NCBI RefSeq assembly: GCF_000424625.1 | Contig: NZ_AUKG01000002.1 | Coordinates: 1 to 64,000 of the forward strand | Length of the DNA: 64,000 nucleotides | Direction of reading: 5' to 3' | Source: Conexibacter woesei Iso977N | GTDB lineage: Bacteria > Actinomycetota > Thermoleophilia > Solirubrobacterales > Solirubrobacteraceae | Shown: one piece after another, positions 1 through 7,956 of the stretch | Position numbering within the stretch: the first letter of the stretch is position 1 | How the letters are laid out: each line of letters opens with the position of its first letter | Translations under genes and position numbers: made by a program | The notes under the pieces: generated by a model | Seen by the model: only the letters and a program-made list of their open reading frames with translations | The model's database searches: none | Told to the model about the DNA's origin: nothing

Positions 1-223
1 CGAACCACTATGCACCGTTGACGCTTGGGTTCGGGCCCGAACGGCGCCCGGAGCCCTACGCGAGGCCCAAGGAGACCCGCCCGCACCGCCACCACGCCGA
101 GCCACACCGCCAGCGGCGGCGCGACCGCCAACGCCTTCTCCCATCGATGCCCTCCCAACCCACGCCCCGCACTCCCACCGACACGGCCGCGCTGAACACC
201 ACCCACCGCCGCGCCGCAGCACC
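1..223 (+). repeat. Interspersed repeat element, copy 1
   Basis: This gene-free 280-bp stretch carries a repeat also present twice at 41668-42182. Shared blocks are tgcaccgttgac (11-22), a perfect palindrome gttcgggcccgaac (29-42), gagccacaccgc (99-110), cccatcgatgcc (140-151) and acacggccgcgctgaacacc (181-200), the last identical in all three copies. Spacing between blocks is conserved but the intervening bases drift. Frames are open here on both strands, but the copies do not keep one protein frame and no start with a promoter or ribosome site is seen, so I treat it as non-coding. The left end may be cut by the window edge. Confidence 0.7.
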
Positions 224-267
224 GCCGCCATCGTCGTCGGCCGCGAGCGCCAGCTCACGCACCCCCG

Positions 268-273
268 TAGGGT
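268..273 (+). promoter_or_regulatory. -10 box for leaderless SDR transcript
   Basis: TAGGGT lies 7 nt before the ATG at 281, the same geometry seen in front of many genes in this window. Transcription would start at or next to the ATG, and no purine-rich ribosome site is present. Confidence 0.5.
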
Positions 274-280
274 CGACGGC

Positions 281-1060
281 ATGGACTTGGAGCTGCGGGA
301 CAAGGTCGCCGTCGTCACCGGCGGGAGCAAGGGCATCGGGTTGGCGATCGCCGAGGCGCTGCTGGCCGAGGGTGCGAAGGTCGTCGTCGGCGCGCGCGGT
401 GTCGCGGACATGCCGGAGCACGACGGGCTCGACGCGCTGGAGGTCGACCTGGCGAGCCCGGAGGGGCCGGCCAGGCTGATCGAGCACGCGATCGAGCTGC
501 GCGGGCGGGTCGACATCCTCATCAACAACGTCGGTGGCGCGCCGACGCGGCCGGGTGGGTTCCTGACGATCGACGACGCCGCCTTCGAGAAGACCATCAA
601 CTTGAACTTCTACGCCGCGGTGCGCGCGATCCGGGCGGTGCTGCCGGGCATGCTGGAGCGCGGCTCCGGCGCGATCGTCAACGTCAACTCGATCAACGCG
701 ATCATCGCGGACCCGCTGGTCCTGGACTACTCCGCGTCGAAGGCGGCGCTCGCCTCAGTCGCCAAGGCGCTCTCGCAGGAGCTCGGCGCCAAGGGGATCC
801 GCATCAACGAGGTCTGGCCCGGACCGGTGGCGACGGATCTCTGGCTGGGCAGGGACGGCGTCGCGGCGCAGGTCGCGGCCGCGGGCGGCGCGCCGGACCC
901 GGGCGCGGTCAGGGCGGGCGCCGAGGCCGCGATGGCGACCGGCCGGTTCACGACGCCGCAGGAGGTCGCGGCGCAGGTGCTGCTGCTGGCGTCGCCGCTC
1001 AGCGGCAACGTGACCGGCTCGCACGCCGTCATCGACGGCGGCCTGACGAAGGCGACTTAG
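281..1060 (+). CDS. SDR family NAD(P)-dependent oxidoreductase
   Basis: 259 aa, the usual length of a classical short-chain dehydrogenase. The N-terminal Rossmann motif TGGSKGIG (about residues 14-21), the NNVGG segment, the serine in VNVNSIN and the YSASK catalytic pair are all present, so the enzyme should be active on a hydroxyl or keto group. The C-terminal ending IDGGLTK is typical of FabG-like members. The substrate cannot be told from sequence and no pathway genes adjoin it. It stands alone behind a repeat element, with the start fixed by the TAGGGT box. The stop overlaps by 4 bp the stop of the small convergent gene. Confidence 0.9.
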   Translation: MDLELRDKVAVVTGGSKGIGLAIAEALLAEGAKVVVGARGVADMPEHDGLDALEVDLASPEGPARLIEHAIELRGRVDILINNVGGAPTRPGGFLTIDDAAFEKTINLNFYAAVRAIRAVLPGMLERGSGAIVNVNSINAIIADPLVLDYSASKAALASVAKALSQELGAKGIRINEVWPGPVATDLWLGRDGVAAQVAAAGGAPDPGAVRAGAEAAMATGRFTTPQEVAAQVLLLASPLSGNVTGSHAVIDGGLTKAT

Positions 1061-1263
1061 GCGGCCGCGGCGAAGCGGATCGGGGCGTCGTGGACGACGC
1101 CGCCGCCGTACTCGAAGCGCTCCAGCGCGACGACGTGGTTGCGGCGGCGGACCTCGACCAGGACGCCCCATGAGCGCTCGTGGACGCGGAGCTCGGCGCC
1201 GGGATGGCACCGGCGCAGGAGGTTGATCTCCCGGGCCTGCTCGAGGGTCAGCTCTGCGTCCAT
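1057..1263 (-). CDS. Small hypothetical protein (68 aa)
   Basis: A 68-aa protein starting at the ATG at 1263. It begins with a short acidic helix (MDAELTLEQAREINLLRR), followed by a beta-rich middle (ELRVHERSWGVLVEVRRRN) and an Ala-rich end. I recognise no family. Support is the helix-strand amphipathic pattern, normal codon use and a close convergent fit with the SDR gene, whose stop it overlaps by 4 bp. It faces away from the chromate transporter gene. A short nucleic-acid or protein binding module is possible but unsupported. Confidence 0.5.
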   Translation of the reverse strand: MDAELTLEQAREINLLRRCHPGAELRVHERSWGVLVEVRRRNHVVALERFEYGGGVVHDAPIRFAAAA

Positions 1264-1342
1264 GAGCACATCATCGGCCGCATCGCTGAAGACCTGATGT
1301 GAACAGGCTGAAGATCGCCTCAAGAAGAACCGCAACTGGACG

Positions 1343-1348
1343 TAGGAT
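1343..1348 (+). promoter_or_regulatory. -10 box for leaderless chrA transcript
   Basis: TAGGAT sits exactly 6 nt before the GTG at 1355. The same hexamer with the same 6-nt gap precedes the MerR gene at 46850. Confidence 0.5.
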
Positions 1349-1354
1349 CCACGC

Positions 1355-2452
1355 GTGCGCGTTCCGCTCACCGTCATCGCGCGCGAGTGGGGCCGGATCG
1401 GCTGCGTCGGGTTCGGCGGCCCACCGGCCCACATCGCGCTGCTGCGTGAGCTGTGCGTCGAGCGCCGCGGCTGGATCGCCGCGGCCGACTTCGAGGACGC
1501 GATCGCGGCCGTCAACCTGCTGCCCGGGCCGGCGTCGACGCAGCTGTCGGTGTACTGCGCGCACCGCGTCGGCGGCCGCCGCGGAGCGCTGATCGGCGGC
1601 CTGGCGTTCATCGTCCCGGGCCTGGTCCTGATCCTCGCGCTGGCCGCCGCGTTCCTGGCCGCGAGCCCGCCGCAGTGGCTGGCGGGCGCGGGCGCCGGTG
1701 CGGGCGCGGCGGTCGCCGCGGTCGCGGTCAAGGCGGGGCTGGACCTGATCGGCCGGACCTGGCGCAGGGACCGGTTGTTGTACATCCTGCTCGGCGGCCT
1801 GGCGGCGGCGACGGTCGGCCCGTGGTTGGTGGTGGTGTTGCTCGCCTGCGGGTTCGCGTCGCTGGCCGTCCGGATGCGCGGAGGCGTGGCGGCGATCATG
1901 CCGCTGCCGCTCGCGGTGGCCGCCGGCGCGGGCGGGCTCGGCGCGCTGTGCTGGACGGCGCTGAAGGTCGGCGCGCTCAGCTACGGCGGCGGCTTCGTGA
2001 TCATCCCGCTGATGCAGGGCGACGCGGTCGACAAGCACCATTGGATGACCGGCACGCAGTTCCTCAACGCGGTCGCGCTCGGCCAGGTCACGCCCGGGCC
2101 GGTCACGCACACGGTCGCCGCGGTCGGCTACGCGGCGCACGGCGTCGGCGGCGGGCTGCTCGCCGCGGCGGTCGCGTTCGCGCCGTCGTTCCTGTTCGTC
2201 CTCGGCGGCGCCGACCGCTTCCACGCGCTGTTGCGTAACCGGCGCGCACGCGCGTTCATCGACGGCGCCGCGCCCGCGGCGCTCGGCGCGATCCTCGGCT
2301 CGGCGATCCCGCTGGCGCTCGCGCTGACCGAGTGGTGGCAGGGCGTGATCCTGGCCGGCGCGGCGGTCGCGCTGCTGGGTCTCAGGCGTGGCGTGGTGGA
2401 GACGCTGCTGCTCGCCGGCGTCGCCGGGACCGCGTTCGCGCTACTGACGTAG
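1355..2452 (+). CDS. chrA: Chromate transporter (CHR family, two-domain)
   Basis: 365 aa membrane protein with the duplicated CHR architecture. The first half has GCVGFGGPPAHI near the N-terminus and the hallmark LPGPASTQLSVY (about 51-62). The second half repeats it as GALSYGGGFVIIPLM and ALGQVTPGPVTHT. About ten hydrophobic segments are visible. Family members export chromate or act in sulfate/chromate antiport; many chromosomal copies have no proven chromate role. The GTG start is chosen from the TAGGAT box 6 nt upstream. It is convergent with a short MerR-type gene, overlapping it by 12 bp; no other metal-resistance gene is near. Confidence 0.88.
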   Translation: MRVPLTVIAREWGRIGCVGFGGPPAHIALLRELCVERRGWIAAADFEDAIAAVNLLPGPASTQLSVYCAHRVGGRRGALIGGLAFIVPGLVLILALAAAFLAASPPQWLAGAGAGAGAAVAAVAVKAGLDLIGRTWRRDRLLYILLGGLAAATVGPWLVVVLLACGFASLAVRMRGGVAAIMPLPLAVAAGAGGLGALCWTALKVGALSYGGGFVIIPLMQGDAVDKHHWMTGTQFLNAVALGQVTPGPVTHTVAAVGYAAHGVGGGLLAAAVAFAPSFLFVLGGADRFHALLRNRRARAFIDGAAPAALGAILGSAIPLALALTEWWQGVILAGAAVALLGLRRGVVETLLLAGVAGTAFALLT

Positions 2453-2686
2453 TTGTAGGAGTTCTCCCAAGACGGACAGCTCTCTGATCTCGGAGAGCGA
2501 CAGACCGGCCGCCTGCGCGTGACGGACGGAATTGATCCGTTCGACCGCCGAGGCGGGATAGCGGATCGCGCGACCGTGCCGCCAGGGCGGCGGCAGCAGC
2601 CCCGCGCGTTCGTAGTAGCGGACCGCGGAAACCGCCAAACCAGTGCGTTCCGCGAGCTCCGTGACCGTGATCTGCTCCTCGTGCAT
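2441..2686 (-). CDS. Short MerR-type regulator
   Basis: 81 aa from the ATG at 2686 (a TTG at 2698 would add four residues). It is little more than a MerR DNA-binding domain: TVTELAERTGLAVSAVRYYERAGLL is the winged helix, followed by RYPASAVERINSVRHAQAAGLSLSEI. The usual dimerisation helix and effector domain are missing, so it may pair through the short tail only or act as an accessory DNA-binding protein. It converges on the chrA gene; whether it regulates that gene is unknown. Confidence 0.8.
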   Translation of the reverse strand: MHEEQITVTELAERTGLAVSAVRYYERAGLLPPPWRHGRAIRYPASAVERINSVRHAQAAGLSLSEIRELSVLGELLQLRQ

Positions 2687-2817
2687 GATGCTCAGCAAGC
2701 CCTTATCGCTTGTCGTTGCTCAGCACGATAGGCGGGAATCCTGAGCGGGGGAAGGAGGGGTGGACCGATTGTCAGGGGTTTGACGGGATCGGCGCGCGCT
2801 TACCGTCGGCGCGTCCG

Positions 2818-3282
2818 ATGTACGACCCTCCGCCGCCCCCGACCGCCGCCGAGCTGCTCGCGCTGATGCCCGAGGACTACCTCTGGCGCGCCTACGGCCA
2901 CCCGGCCCGGCTGCGCGTGCTGGTCGAGACCGAGAGGCGGCCGCTGGGCGCGGGCGAGCTGGGCGAGCTGGTCGGGCTCAGCAACCAGGCGATGAACTGG
3001 CACCTCGGCAAGCTCGCCGAGGTCCGGCTGATCCGCGCGGTCGGCGGGCGCAGGCGGCGCGCGTTCGTGGAGAGCCTGTGGCGCGCGAGCTACCCCGGCT
3101 GGGGCAAGCTGGCGGCGATGATCGAGGCCGCCTCGGCCGAGGGCAAGGCGGCGCGCAAGGCCGAGCGGATCGCCGCGGCGCGCGTCCGCGAGCAGGCGAT
3201 CCTGCGCGCCGCTAGAGCTCCAGCTCGGGCTTCAGGCGGTCGATCGTCCAGGCGCGGCGGCGCGACACAGCGAAAGTCGTAA
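2818..3282 (+). CDS. ArsR-like winged-helix protein
   Basis: 154 aa from the ATG at 2818. Residues about 20-85 form a winged helix (ALMPEDYLWRAYGHPARLRV, then LSNQAMNWHLGKLAEVRLIRA) like ArsR/helix-turn-helix 20 proteins, without visible metal-binding cysteines. A charged helix follows (KAARKAERIAAARVREQAI). The last 24 residues are read from DNA that also encodes, on the other strand, the C-terminus of the YhgE-like protein, a 71-bp convergent overlap; this tail is Arg/Ser-rich and may be a chance extension. A TTGACG box at 2780 and TACCGT at 2801 may form its promoter. Confidence 0.72.
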   Translation: MYDPPPPPTAAELLALMPEDYLWRAYGHPARLRVLVETERRPLGAGELGELVGLSNQAMNWHLGKLAEVRLIRAVGGRRRRAFVESLWRASYPGWGKLAAMIEAASAEGKAARKAERIAAARVREQAILRAARAPARASGGRSSRRGGATQRKS

Positions 3283-4960
3283 GCGCCAGAGCACCGATCA
3301 GCAGTCCTGCGAGGACGATCAGGTCGCGCACGAGGTGCGACGTCTCGCCGCCCGAGATGGCATAGCGGAACGCGTCGATCGTGTAGGTCATCGGCAGGAC
3401 CGGGTGCAGCACGTCGAAGAAGCCGGGCGCGACCTGCAGCGGGTAGAGCCCGCCGGAGCCGCCGAGCTGGAGCACCAGGAGCACCAGGATGACCACCGAG
3501 CCGACCGCGTCCAGCGCGGCGCGCAGCAGGTGCAGCAGCGCGATGAACGCCCACGCGGCGAGCCAGAGCAAGGCCACCAACAACCACGGGCGGTCCGCGT
3601 CCAGGCCGAGCCCGACCTCGACGACCCCGAACATCAGCGTGGCCGCGAGCGTCCCGATCAGCGCCGCGGGCAGCCAGCCACCGAGCGCGACGGTGACGCT
3701 GCGCAGGCGCGAGGCCAGCGCCTCGCCCGCGATCGGGCGCAGCAGCAGGAACGCGACGAGCCCGAAGACCCACAGCCCGATCGACAGGAAGAACGGCGCG
3801 ACGCCGCGCCCGTAGACGTCGGCGGGGTGCAGGTTGGTGGACTTGACCGTGACCGGGTTGGCGAGCACGTCGGCGTCCCTGGAGCGCTCGCCCGCGTCGG
3901 GCGACGGGACCTTGTTCGCCGCGTCCTTGAGCTTCCTGGCCAGCGTCGTCGCGCCGGTCTGCAGCCTCGCCAGCCCGGACGAGAGGCTCGCCGCGCCGGT
4001 GTGAGCGTCCCCGATCCCGTCGGCGACCCTCTGCGCGCCGGAGTTGAGCTTGTCGATGTCGGCGACCGCGTCCCTGACGGTCGTCCGGACGTCGCTGGCC
4101 TGCGCGTCGAGCGCGGCGCCGAGGCCGTCGACCTGCCTCTGCAGAGCCCTGAACTGCGCGTCGTCCTTGAGGTCGGGGTGGTCGGTCGCCAGCGCGTCGA
4201 GCGCCTCCCTGACGGCGTCGTCCTTCGGCAGCCGCGCGTCGAGCCGCTTCAGCGCCGCGTCGATCGCGCCGGCCTTCGTCGCCAGCTCCTGCGTGCCGGC
4301 CGCGACCTGCTTGCCGCCGGACTCCAGCGTGACCAGGCCGCCCGACAGCTTCTTGGCGCCCGCGTGCGCGGTCCTCGCGCCGTCGCGCAGCCTGGCCGCG
4401 CCGTCGGCCGCGGCCTGGAGCTGCTGCTTGATGTCCGACAGCGAGCCGAGCGACGCCTGCAGGTACGCCGTCTGCGCCGCCGCGTTGACCTGCGCCTGGA
4501 TCTTCGACTGCGCGGACGCCGCGATGATCCCGATGATGTAGCCGTTGGCGTCGTCGAGCGTGATCTGCATCGACGCGCGCTCCGGGTTGCCGCCGGAGAC
4601 CGACGCGAGCTTGGCCGAGAAGTCCGGCGGGACCGTGATGACGAAGAAGTACCTGGCGTCCCTGAGCCCGCCGATCGCCTGGCCCGCATCGACGAAGTGC
4701 CAGTCGAACTCCGGGTTGGCCCTGAGCTGGTCGACGAAGTCCTGGCCCGCGTTGACCCTCTTGCCCTGGACCTCGACCGGCCTGTCCTCGTTGACGACCG
4801 CGACCGGGATCCGGTCCAGGTGCCCGTACGGGTCCCACGACGACCACAGGTAGACGCCCGAGTACAGCGACGGCACGACCAACAACACCACCAACGCCGC
4901 CCGCCGCAACGGCCCGCGGAAGCGCCGCAGCTCGAAGAGGGCGAGCCGGAAGGCGGCCAT
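3212..4960 (-). CDS. YhgE/Pip-family ABC-2-type membrane protein
   Basis: 582 aa from the ATG at 4960. It has the classic YhgE/Pip plan: one N-terminal transmembrane helix (LVVLLVVPSLYSGVYLWSSW), the conserved segment IPVAVVNEDRPVEVQGKRVN, a long extracytoplasmic region of about 330 residues with repeated coiled-coil heptads (GAARLRDGARTAHAGAKKLS and similar), then five C-terminal transmembrane helices. Related proteins include phage-infection protein and the EsaA type VII secretion component, but no ESX gene is near. Its ATG shares a base with the stop of the upstream ATPase gene (TGATG), so the two are coupled and likely form one transporter. The C-terminal codons overlap the convergent winged-helix gene. 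Confidence 0.88.
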   Translation of the reverse strand: MAAFRLALFELRRFRGPLRRAALVVLLVVPSLYSGVYLWSSWDPYGHLDRIPVAVVNEDRPVEVQGKRVNAGQDFVDQLRANPEFDWHFVDAGQAIGGLRDARYFFVITVPPDFSAKLASVSGGNPERASMQITLDDANGYIIGIIAASAQSKIQAQVNAAAQTAYLQASLGSLSDIKQQLQAAADGAARLRDGARTAHAGAKKLSGGLVTLESGGKQVAAGTQELATKAGAIDAALKRLDARLPKDDAVREALDALATDHPDLKDDAQFRALQRQVDGLGAALDAQASDVRTTVRDAVADIDKLNSGAQRVADGIGDAHTGAASLSSGLARLQTGATTLARKLKDAANKVPSPDAGERSRDADVLANPVTVKSTNLHPADVYGRGVAPFFLSIGLWVFGLVAFLLLRPIAGEALASRLRSVTVALGGWLPAALIGTLAATLMFGVVEVGLGLDADRPWLLVALLWLAAWAFIALLHLLRAALDAVGSVVILVLLVLQLGGSGGLYPLQVAPGFFDVLHPVLPMTYTIDAFRYAISGGETSHLVRDLIVLAGLLIGALALTTFAVSRRRAWTIDRLKPELEL

Positions 4961-5601
4961 CAGCGGGAAGCTCCCAAGGTGATGGTCTTGCTCGCGAGGC
5001 CGCGGGCGGCGGAAGCGTCGTGGGTCGCGCCGATGACCGCGCGGCCGTCGCCTGCCAGCGCCTCGAGGGCGATCCAGGCGCGGCGCTCGTCGCCGGGCGT
5101 CAGGCCGCGATCGACGTCGTCCACGACCACGACCGGCGTGTCCTCGGCGGCGGCCAGCGCGAGGTCCAACATGAAGGACTCGAAGGCGCTCAGCGACCAC
5201 AGCGGCGCGGAGCCCGCCAGCTCGACGCCCGCGCGGACCAGCCGCGCGCGCACGCCCTCCTCGACGCCGCGCCTTGCCAGCACGCCACGGTGGGCGATCG
5301 CGTCGCCGACCGTCCACAGCTCGTCGAGCGTCACCGCGTCGCCCGCCCGCGCCACCGCCACCGCGCGCCGCACGTCCGGACCGGCGCCATCGACGACGAC
5401 CGACCCGCCCGCGAGCTTGAAGCGCCCCGCCAGGGCCAGCACCAGCGCGGTCCGCCCGGACCCGCCCGGCCCGGCGACGCAGACCACCTCGCCCCGCGCG
5501 ACCGTCACCCCGACCGGCCCGAAGACCACCCCGCGCGGCCCGGTCGCGAGCAGCGCATCGGCGGTCAGAAGCGGGGGCGGGGCGGGGTCGGCGTTGCTCA
5601 G
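4960..5601 (-). CDS. Degenerate ABC transporter ATP-binding protein
   Basis: About 213 aa, an ABC-type ATPase lying between a TetR gene and the YhgE-like permease, surely its partner. Sequence oddities are striking: the Walker A loop reads GPGGSGRT with Arg in place of the invariant Lys, the ABC signature is LSAFES rather than LSGGQ, and Walker B ends VVVVDDVD with Asp instead of the catalytic Glu. It may bind nucleotide poorly and act as a regulatory or structural subunit. No ATG, GTG or TTG lies close to the expected start; the best fit is CTG at 5601, overlapping the TetR stop (CTGA). A GTG at 5529 would remove the first strand. Confidence 0.75.
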   Translation of the reverse strand: MSNADPAPPPLLTADALLATGPRGVVFGPVGVTVARGEVVCVAGPGGSGRTALVLALAGRFKLAGGSVVVDGAGPDVRRAVAVARAGDAVTLDELWTVGDAIAHRGVLARRGVEEGVRARLVRAGVELAGSAPLWSLSAFESFMLDLALAAAEDTPVVVVDDVDRGLTPGDERRAWIALEALAGDGRAVIGATHDASAARGLASKTITLGASR

Positions 5602-6320
5602 CGCGCGTCGGCCTCCTTGGCGCGCTGCATCGCCTCCCACTCCTTGGTGTACAGGTAGCTCCGGAACGCCAGCCGCGTGAGGTCCTCCTCGTACTCCGGC
5701 AGCCGCTCGGTCTCGCCGCGGCGGATCACCGAGTACACGACCTCCAGGATCCCGCCGGTCACGAACATCGGCGTCGTCTCGCTCAGCCACCGCTCCGACC
5801 CCGGCTGCGAGCGCGGGATCTGGTCGACGACCGGGAAGAACGCCTCGATCGCGGCGTCGCGCCTGGCCAGCCCCTTCGGCCCGGACCCGAGCACCTCGAC
5901 GATGCACATGCGCGCGAACGCCGGCTCGGCGGCGAGGAAGCGCAGGAACTCGCCGAGCAGCGCGGCGACCTGGTCCTCCCACGACCCGCCCGCGACGGCC
6001 GCCAGCCCCTTGGCCATGCGGTCCATCAGCAGCGCGGTGATCGCGTCGTAGGCGGCGAGGAAGCAGTCCTCCTTGTCGGTGAACAGCTCGTAGAACGTCT
6101 TGCGCGAGACACCGGCGTAGTCGGTGATGTCCGCGACGCGCGTCGCCGCGTAGCCCTTCTCGGCGACGACGTTGGCGATCGCGTCGAGCAGCCGCTCGCG
6201 CTGGTTGGACGCGATGAACGCGCGCGAGAGCCCGTGCCGCCCCTTCGGCAGGTGCCCGCCCTGCGGCGCGCCGCCCGAGAGCGGGAGCGGGCGCGCGGCG
6301 TCCTGCTCGTCGCCGGCCAT
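5598..6320 (-). CDS. TetR/AcrR family regulator
   Basis: 240 aa. The helix-turn-helix domain spans about residues 35-85 (RERLLDAIANVVAEKGYAAT, then VADITDYAGVSRKTFYELF). The long C-terminal ligand domain is all-helical and contains a charged RMAKGLAAVAGGSWEDQ stretch. A basic, Gly-rich N-terminal tail of about 30 residues precedes the domain and may mean the true start lies further in. It is 6 bp downstream of upp and overlaps the ATPase gene, so upp, tetR, ATPase and YhgE-like gene probably form one transcript, with the regulator controlling the transporter. Confidence 0.87.
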   Translation of the reverse strand: MAGDEQDAARPLPLSGGAPQGGHLPKGRHGLSRAFIASNQRERLLDAIANVVAEKGYAATRVADITDYAGVSRKTFYELFTDKEDCFLAAYDAITALLMDRMAKGLAAVAGGSWEDQVAALLGEFLRFLAAEPAFARMCIVEVLGSGPKGLARRDAAIEAFFPVVDQIPRSQPGSERWLSETTPMFVTGGILEVVYSVIRRGETERLPEYEEDLTRLAFRSYLYTKEWEAMQRAKEADAR

Positions 6321-6326
6321 CGGGCG

Positions 6327-6950
6327 CTAGTCCGTTCCGAAGAGCCGGTCCCCGGCGTCGCCGAGACCGGGTCGGATGTAGCCGCGCTCGTCGAGGCCGC
6401 GGTCCAGCACGGCGACCGTGATCGGGACCTCCGGATGCGCCTCGCGCACGACCTCGACGCCCTCGGGCGCGGCGATCAGGTTGACGAGCCGCAGGTCGCG
6501 GGCGCCCTTCGCGCGCATGCGGTCGAGCGCCGCCTTCGCGCTGCCGCCGGTCGCGAGCATCGGGTCGACGACGAAGATCGTCGAGTCCTCGATCCCGTCG
6601 GGCAGCGACTCGTAGTAGTCCTCGGGCTGCAGCGTCTCCTCGTTGCGGCGCATGCCCAGGTGGCCGACCGACGCATTGGGCACGAAGCGGAGGAAGCCGT
6701 CGACCATGCCCAATCCGGCGCGCAGCACGGCGACGATCATGATGTTGGTGGGCTTGGACCCCGTGGTCTTCTCCAGCGGCGTCTCGACCTCCACCTCCCG
6801 GACGGGCACGTCGCGCAGCGCCTCGTAGGCGAGCATCGAGGCCGCGTCGGCCATCGCGCTGCGGAACGCGCGGCGCGACGTGCTCGCGGCACGGAGCTCG
6901 GTGACGGCCCGGGCCATCACGGGGTGGTCGACGACGCGGAGTCCTTCCAT
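6327..6950 (-). CDS. upp: Uracil phosphoribosyltransferase
   Basis: 207 aa from the ATG at 6950, the standard length. The enzyme joins uracil to PRPP to make UMP in pyrimidine salvage. The PRPP loop VVDPMLATGGSA (about 127-138) and the uracil-binding C-terminus DERGYIRPGLGDAGDRLFGT are intact, as is the N-terminal VVDHPVMARAVTELR. It diverges from the nucleoside-salvage cluster that starts at 7030, whose phosphorylase frees the uracil this enzyme consumes; the 79-bp gap serves both directions. Downstream it runs into a TetR/transporter operon with which it has no obvious metabolic link. Confidence 0.96.
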   Translation of the reverse strand: MEGLRVVDHPVMARAVTELRAASTSRRAFRSAMADAASMLAYEALRDVPVREVEVETPLEKTTGSKPTNIMIVAVLRAGLGMVDGFLRFVPNASVGHLGMRRNEETLQPEDYYESLPDGIEDSTIFVVDPMLATGGSAKAALDRMRAKGARDLRLVNLIAAPEGVEVVREAHPEVPITVAVLDRGLDERGYIRPGLGDAGDRLFGTD

Positions 6951-7029
6951 CGGTGGGCGGACGTTATCCGAGGTCGCGGCGTTCGGCGATGGCCAGGTCG
7001 CACGTAGCACGTAGTACGTTCAATCGCCG
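6951..7029. promoter_or_regulatory. Divergent promoter region of upp and nucleoside cluster
   Basis: The 79-bp gap holds TACGTT (7015-7020) 9 nt before the ATG at 7030 and, on the other strand, TAACGT 10 nt before the upp ATG. Between them three near-repeats of ACGTAG/ACGT occur (cacgtagcacgtagtacgt, about 7001-7019), a plausible operator for coordinate control of nucleoside salvage. No regulator gene for it is visible next door. Confidence 0.4.
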
Positions 7030-7956
7030 ATGGCTCCCAATCGCAACGTCGAGCTCAAAGCGCGCGACGCCGACCCCGAGAAGACGCTCGCCGCGGCCCT
7101 CGCCCACGGCGCCGAGGACCAGGGCGTCCTGACCCAGCGCGACACCTACTTCTCCGCGCGCGAGGGGCGGCTGAAGCTCCGCGAGGAGCGCCGGGGCGAC
7201 GGGCCGTGGTCCGCGTTCCTGATCGACTACTCCCGCGCGGACGACCCGCAGGCGCGGACCAGCGCCTATCACTTGGTCGACGTGCCCGATCCGGGCGCGT
7301 TGAAGGTCGCGCTGGACGCGTCGCTCGGTACGACGGTGGTCGTCGAGAAGTTCCGGCGCCTGCTGCTCTGGCAGGACGTCCGGATCCACCTCGACGAGGT
7401 CGACGGCCTCGGGACGTTCGTCGAGCTGGAGGCGGTCGCGCCCGCCGAGTCCGACCTGTCCGGCGAGCACCGCAGGGTCGCCGAGCTGCGTCAGGTGCTG
7501 GACATCGCCGACGAGGACGTCGAGGCGACCGGCTACGCGTCCCTGCTGCTGGCGTCCGGCGCGGCGACCGACCGCATGGTGTCGCTCGCGCGCGTCGCGA
7601 TGGACCGCGCCTACGCGCCGTACTCCAACTTCCACGTCGGCGTCGCGCTGCGCGACGAGACCGGCGCGCTGCACTCCGGCGCCAACGTCGAGAACGGCGC
7701 CTTCCCGCAGGGCGCCTGCGCGGAGGCCAGCGCCATCGGCGCGCTCGTCGCGGCCGGCGGGCACCGCATCGAGGAGGCGGTCGTGATGGCCGACACCGAG
7801 CTGATCGTCCCCTGTGGCGGCTGCCGCCAGCGCCTGAGCGAGTTCGCCGGCAAGGACACCAAGATCCACCTGGCCGGGCCGGAGGGCGTGCGCAGGACCG
7901 TCACGCTCGCCGACCTCCTGCCCTACGCCTTCGATCTGGAGGAAGCGCAGTCGTGA
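7030..7956 (+). CDS. CYTH domain fused to cytidine deaminase
   Basis: 308 aa in one uninterrupted frame. Residues 1-175 are a CYTH (CyaB-type triphosphate tunnel) domain: NVELKAR at the start, GRLKLREE, an R-D-rich strand, VVEKFRRLL and HLDEVDGLGTFVELE. The first Glu of the ExExK motif is Asn, as in many CyaB-like proteins. Residues 180-308 are a tetramer-type cytidine deaminase: AYAPYSNFHVG, NVENGAF, C230-A-E232, and PCGGC with zinc ligands C262 and C265. The deaminase turns cytidine/deoxycytidine into uridine/deoxyuridine. The CYTH ligand is unknown; a role sensing a phosphorylated metabolite is inference. It leads the salvage cluster and overlaps the next gene (GTGA). Confidence 0.9.
   Translation: MAPNRNVELKARDADPEKTLAAALAHGAEDQGVLTQRDTYFSAREGRLKLREERRGDGPWSAFLIDYSRADDPQARTSAYHLVDVPDPGALKVALDASLGTTVVVEKFRRLLLWQDVRIHLDEVDGLGTFVELEAVAPAESDLSGEHRRVAELRQVLDIADEDVEATGYASLLLASGAATDRMVSLARVAMDRAYAPYSNFHVGVALRDETGALHSGANVENGAFPQGACAEASAIGALVAAGGHRIEEAVVMADTELIVPCGGCRQRLSEFAGKDTKIHLAGPEGVRRTVTLADLLPYAFDLEEAQS

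Noticed and set aside
18-487. Genes in the window-start repeat
   Set aside because: Frames on both strands cross into the SDR gene, and the other repeat copies do not preserve any one of them.
3335-5680. Long open frame (about 780 codons) opposite the YhgE-like and ATPase genes
   Set aside because: Arg/Asp/Gln-rich nonsense translation typical of the antisense of high-GC genes; no domain, while the other strand encodes recognisable families.
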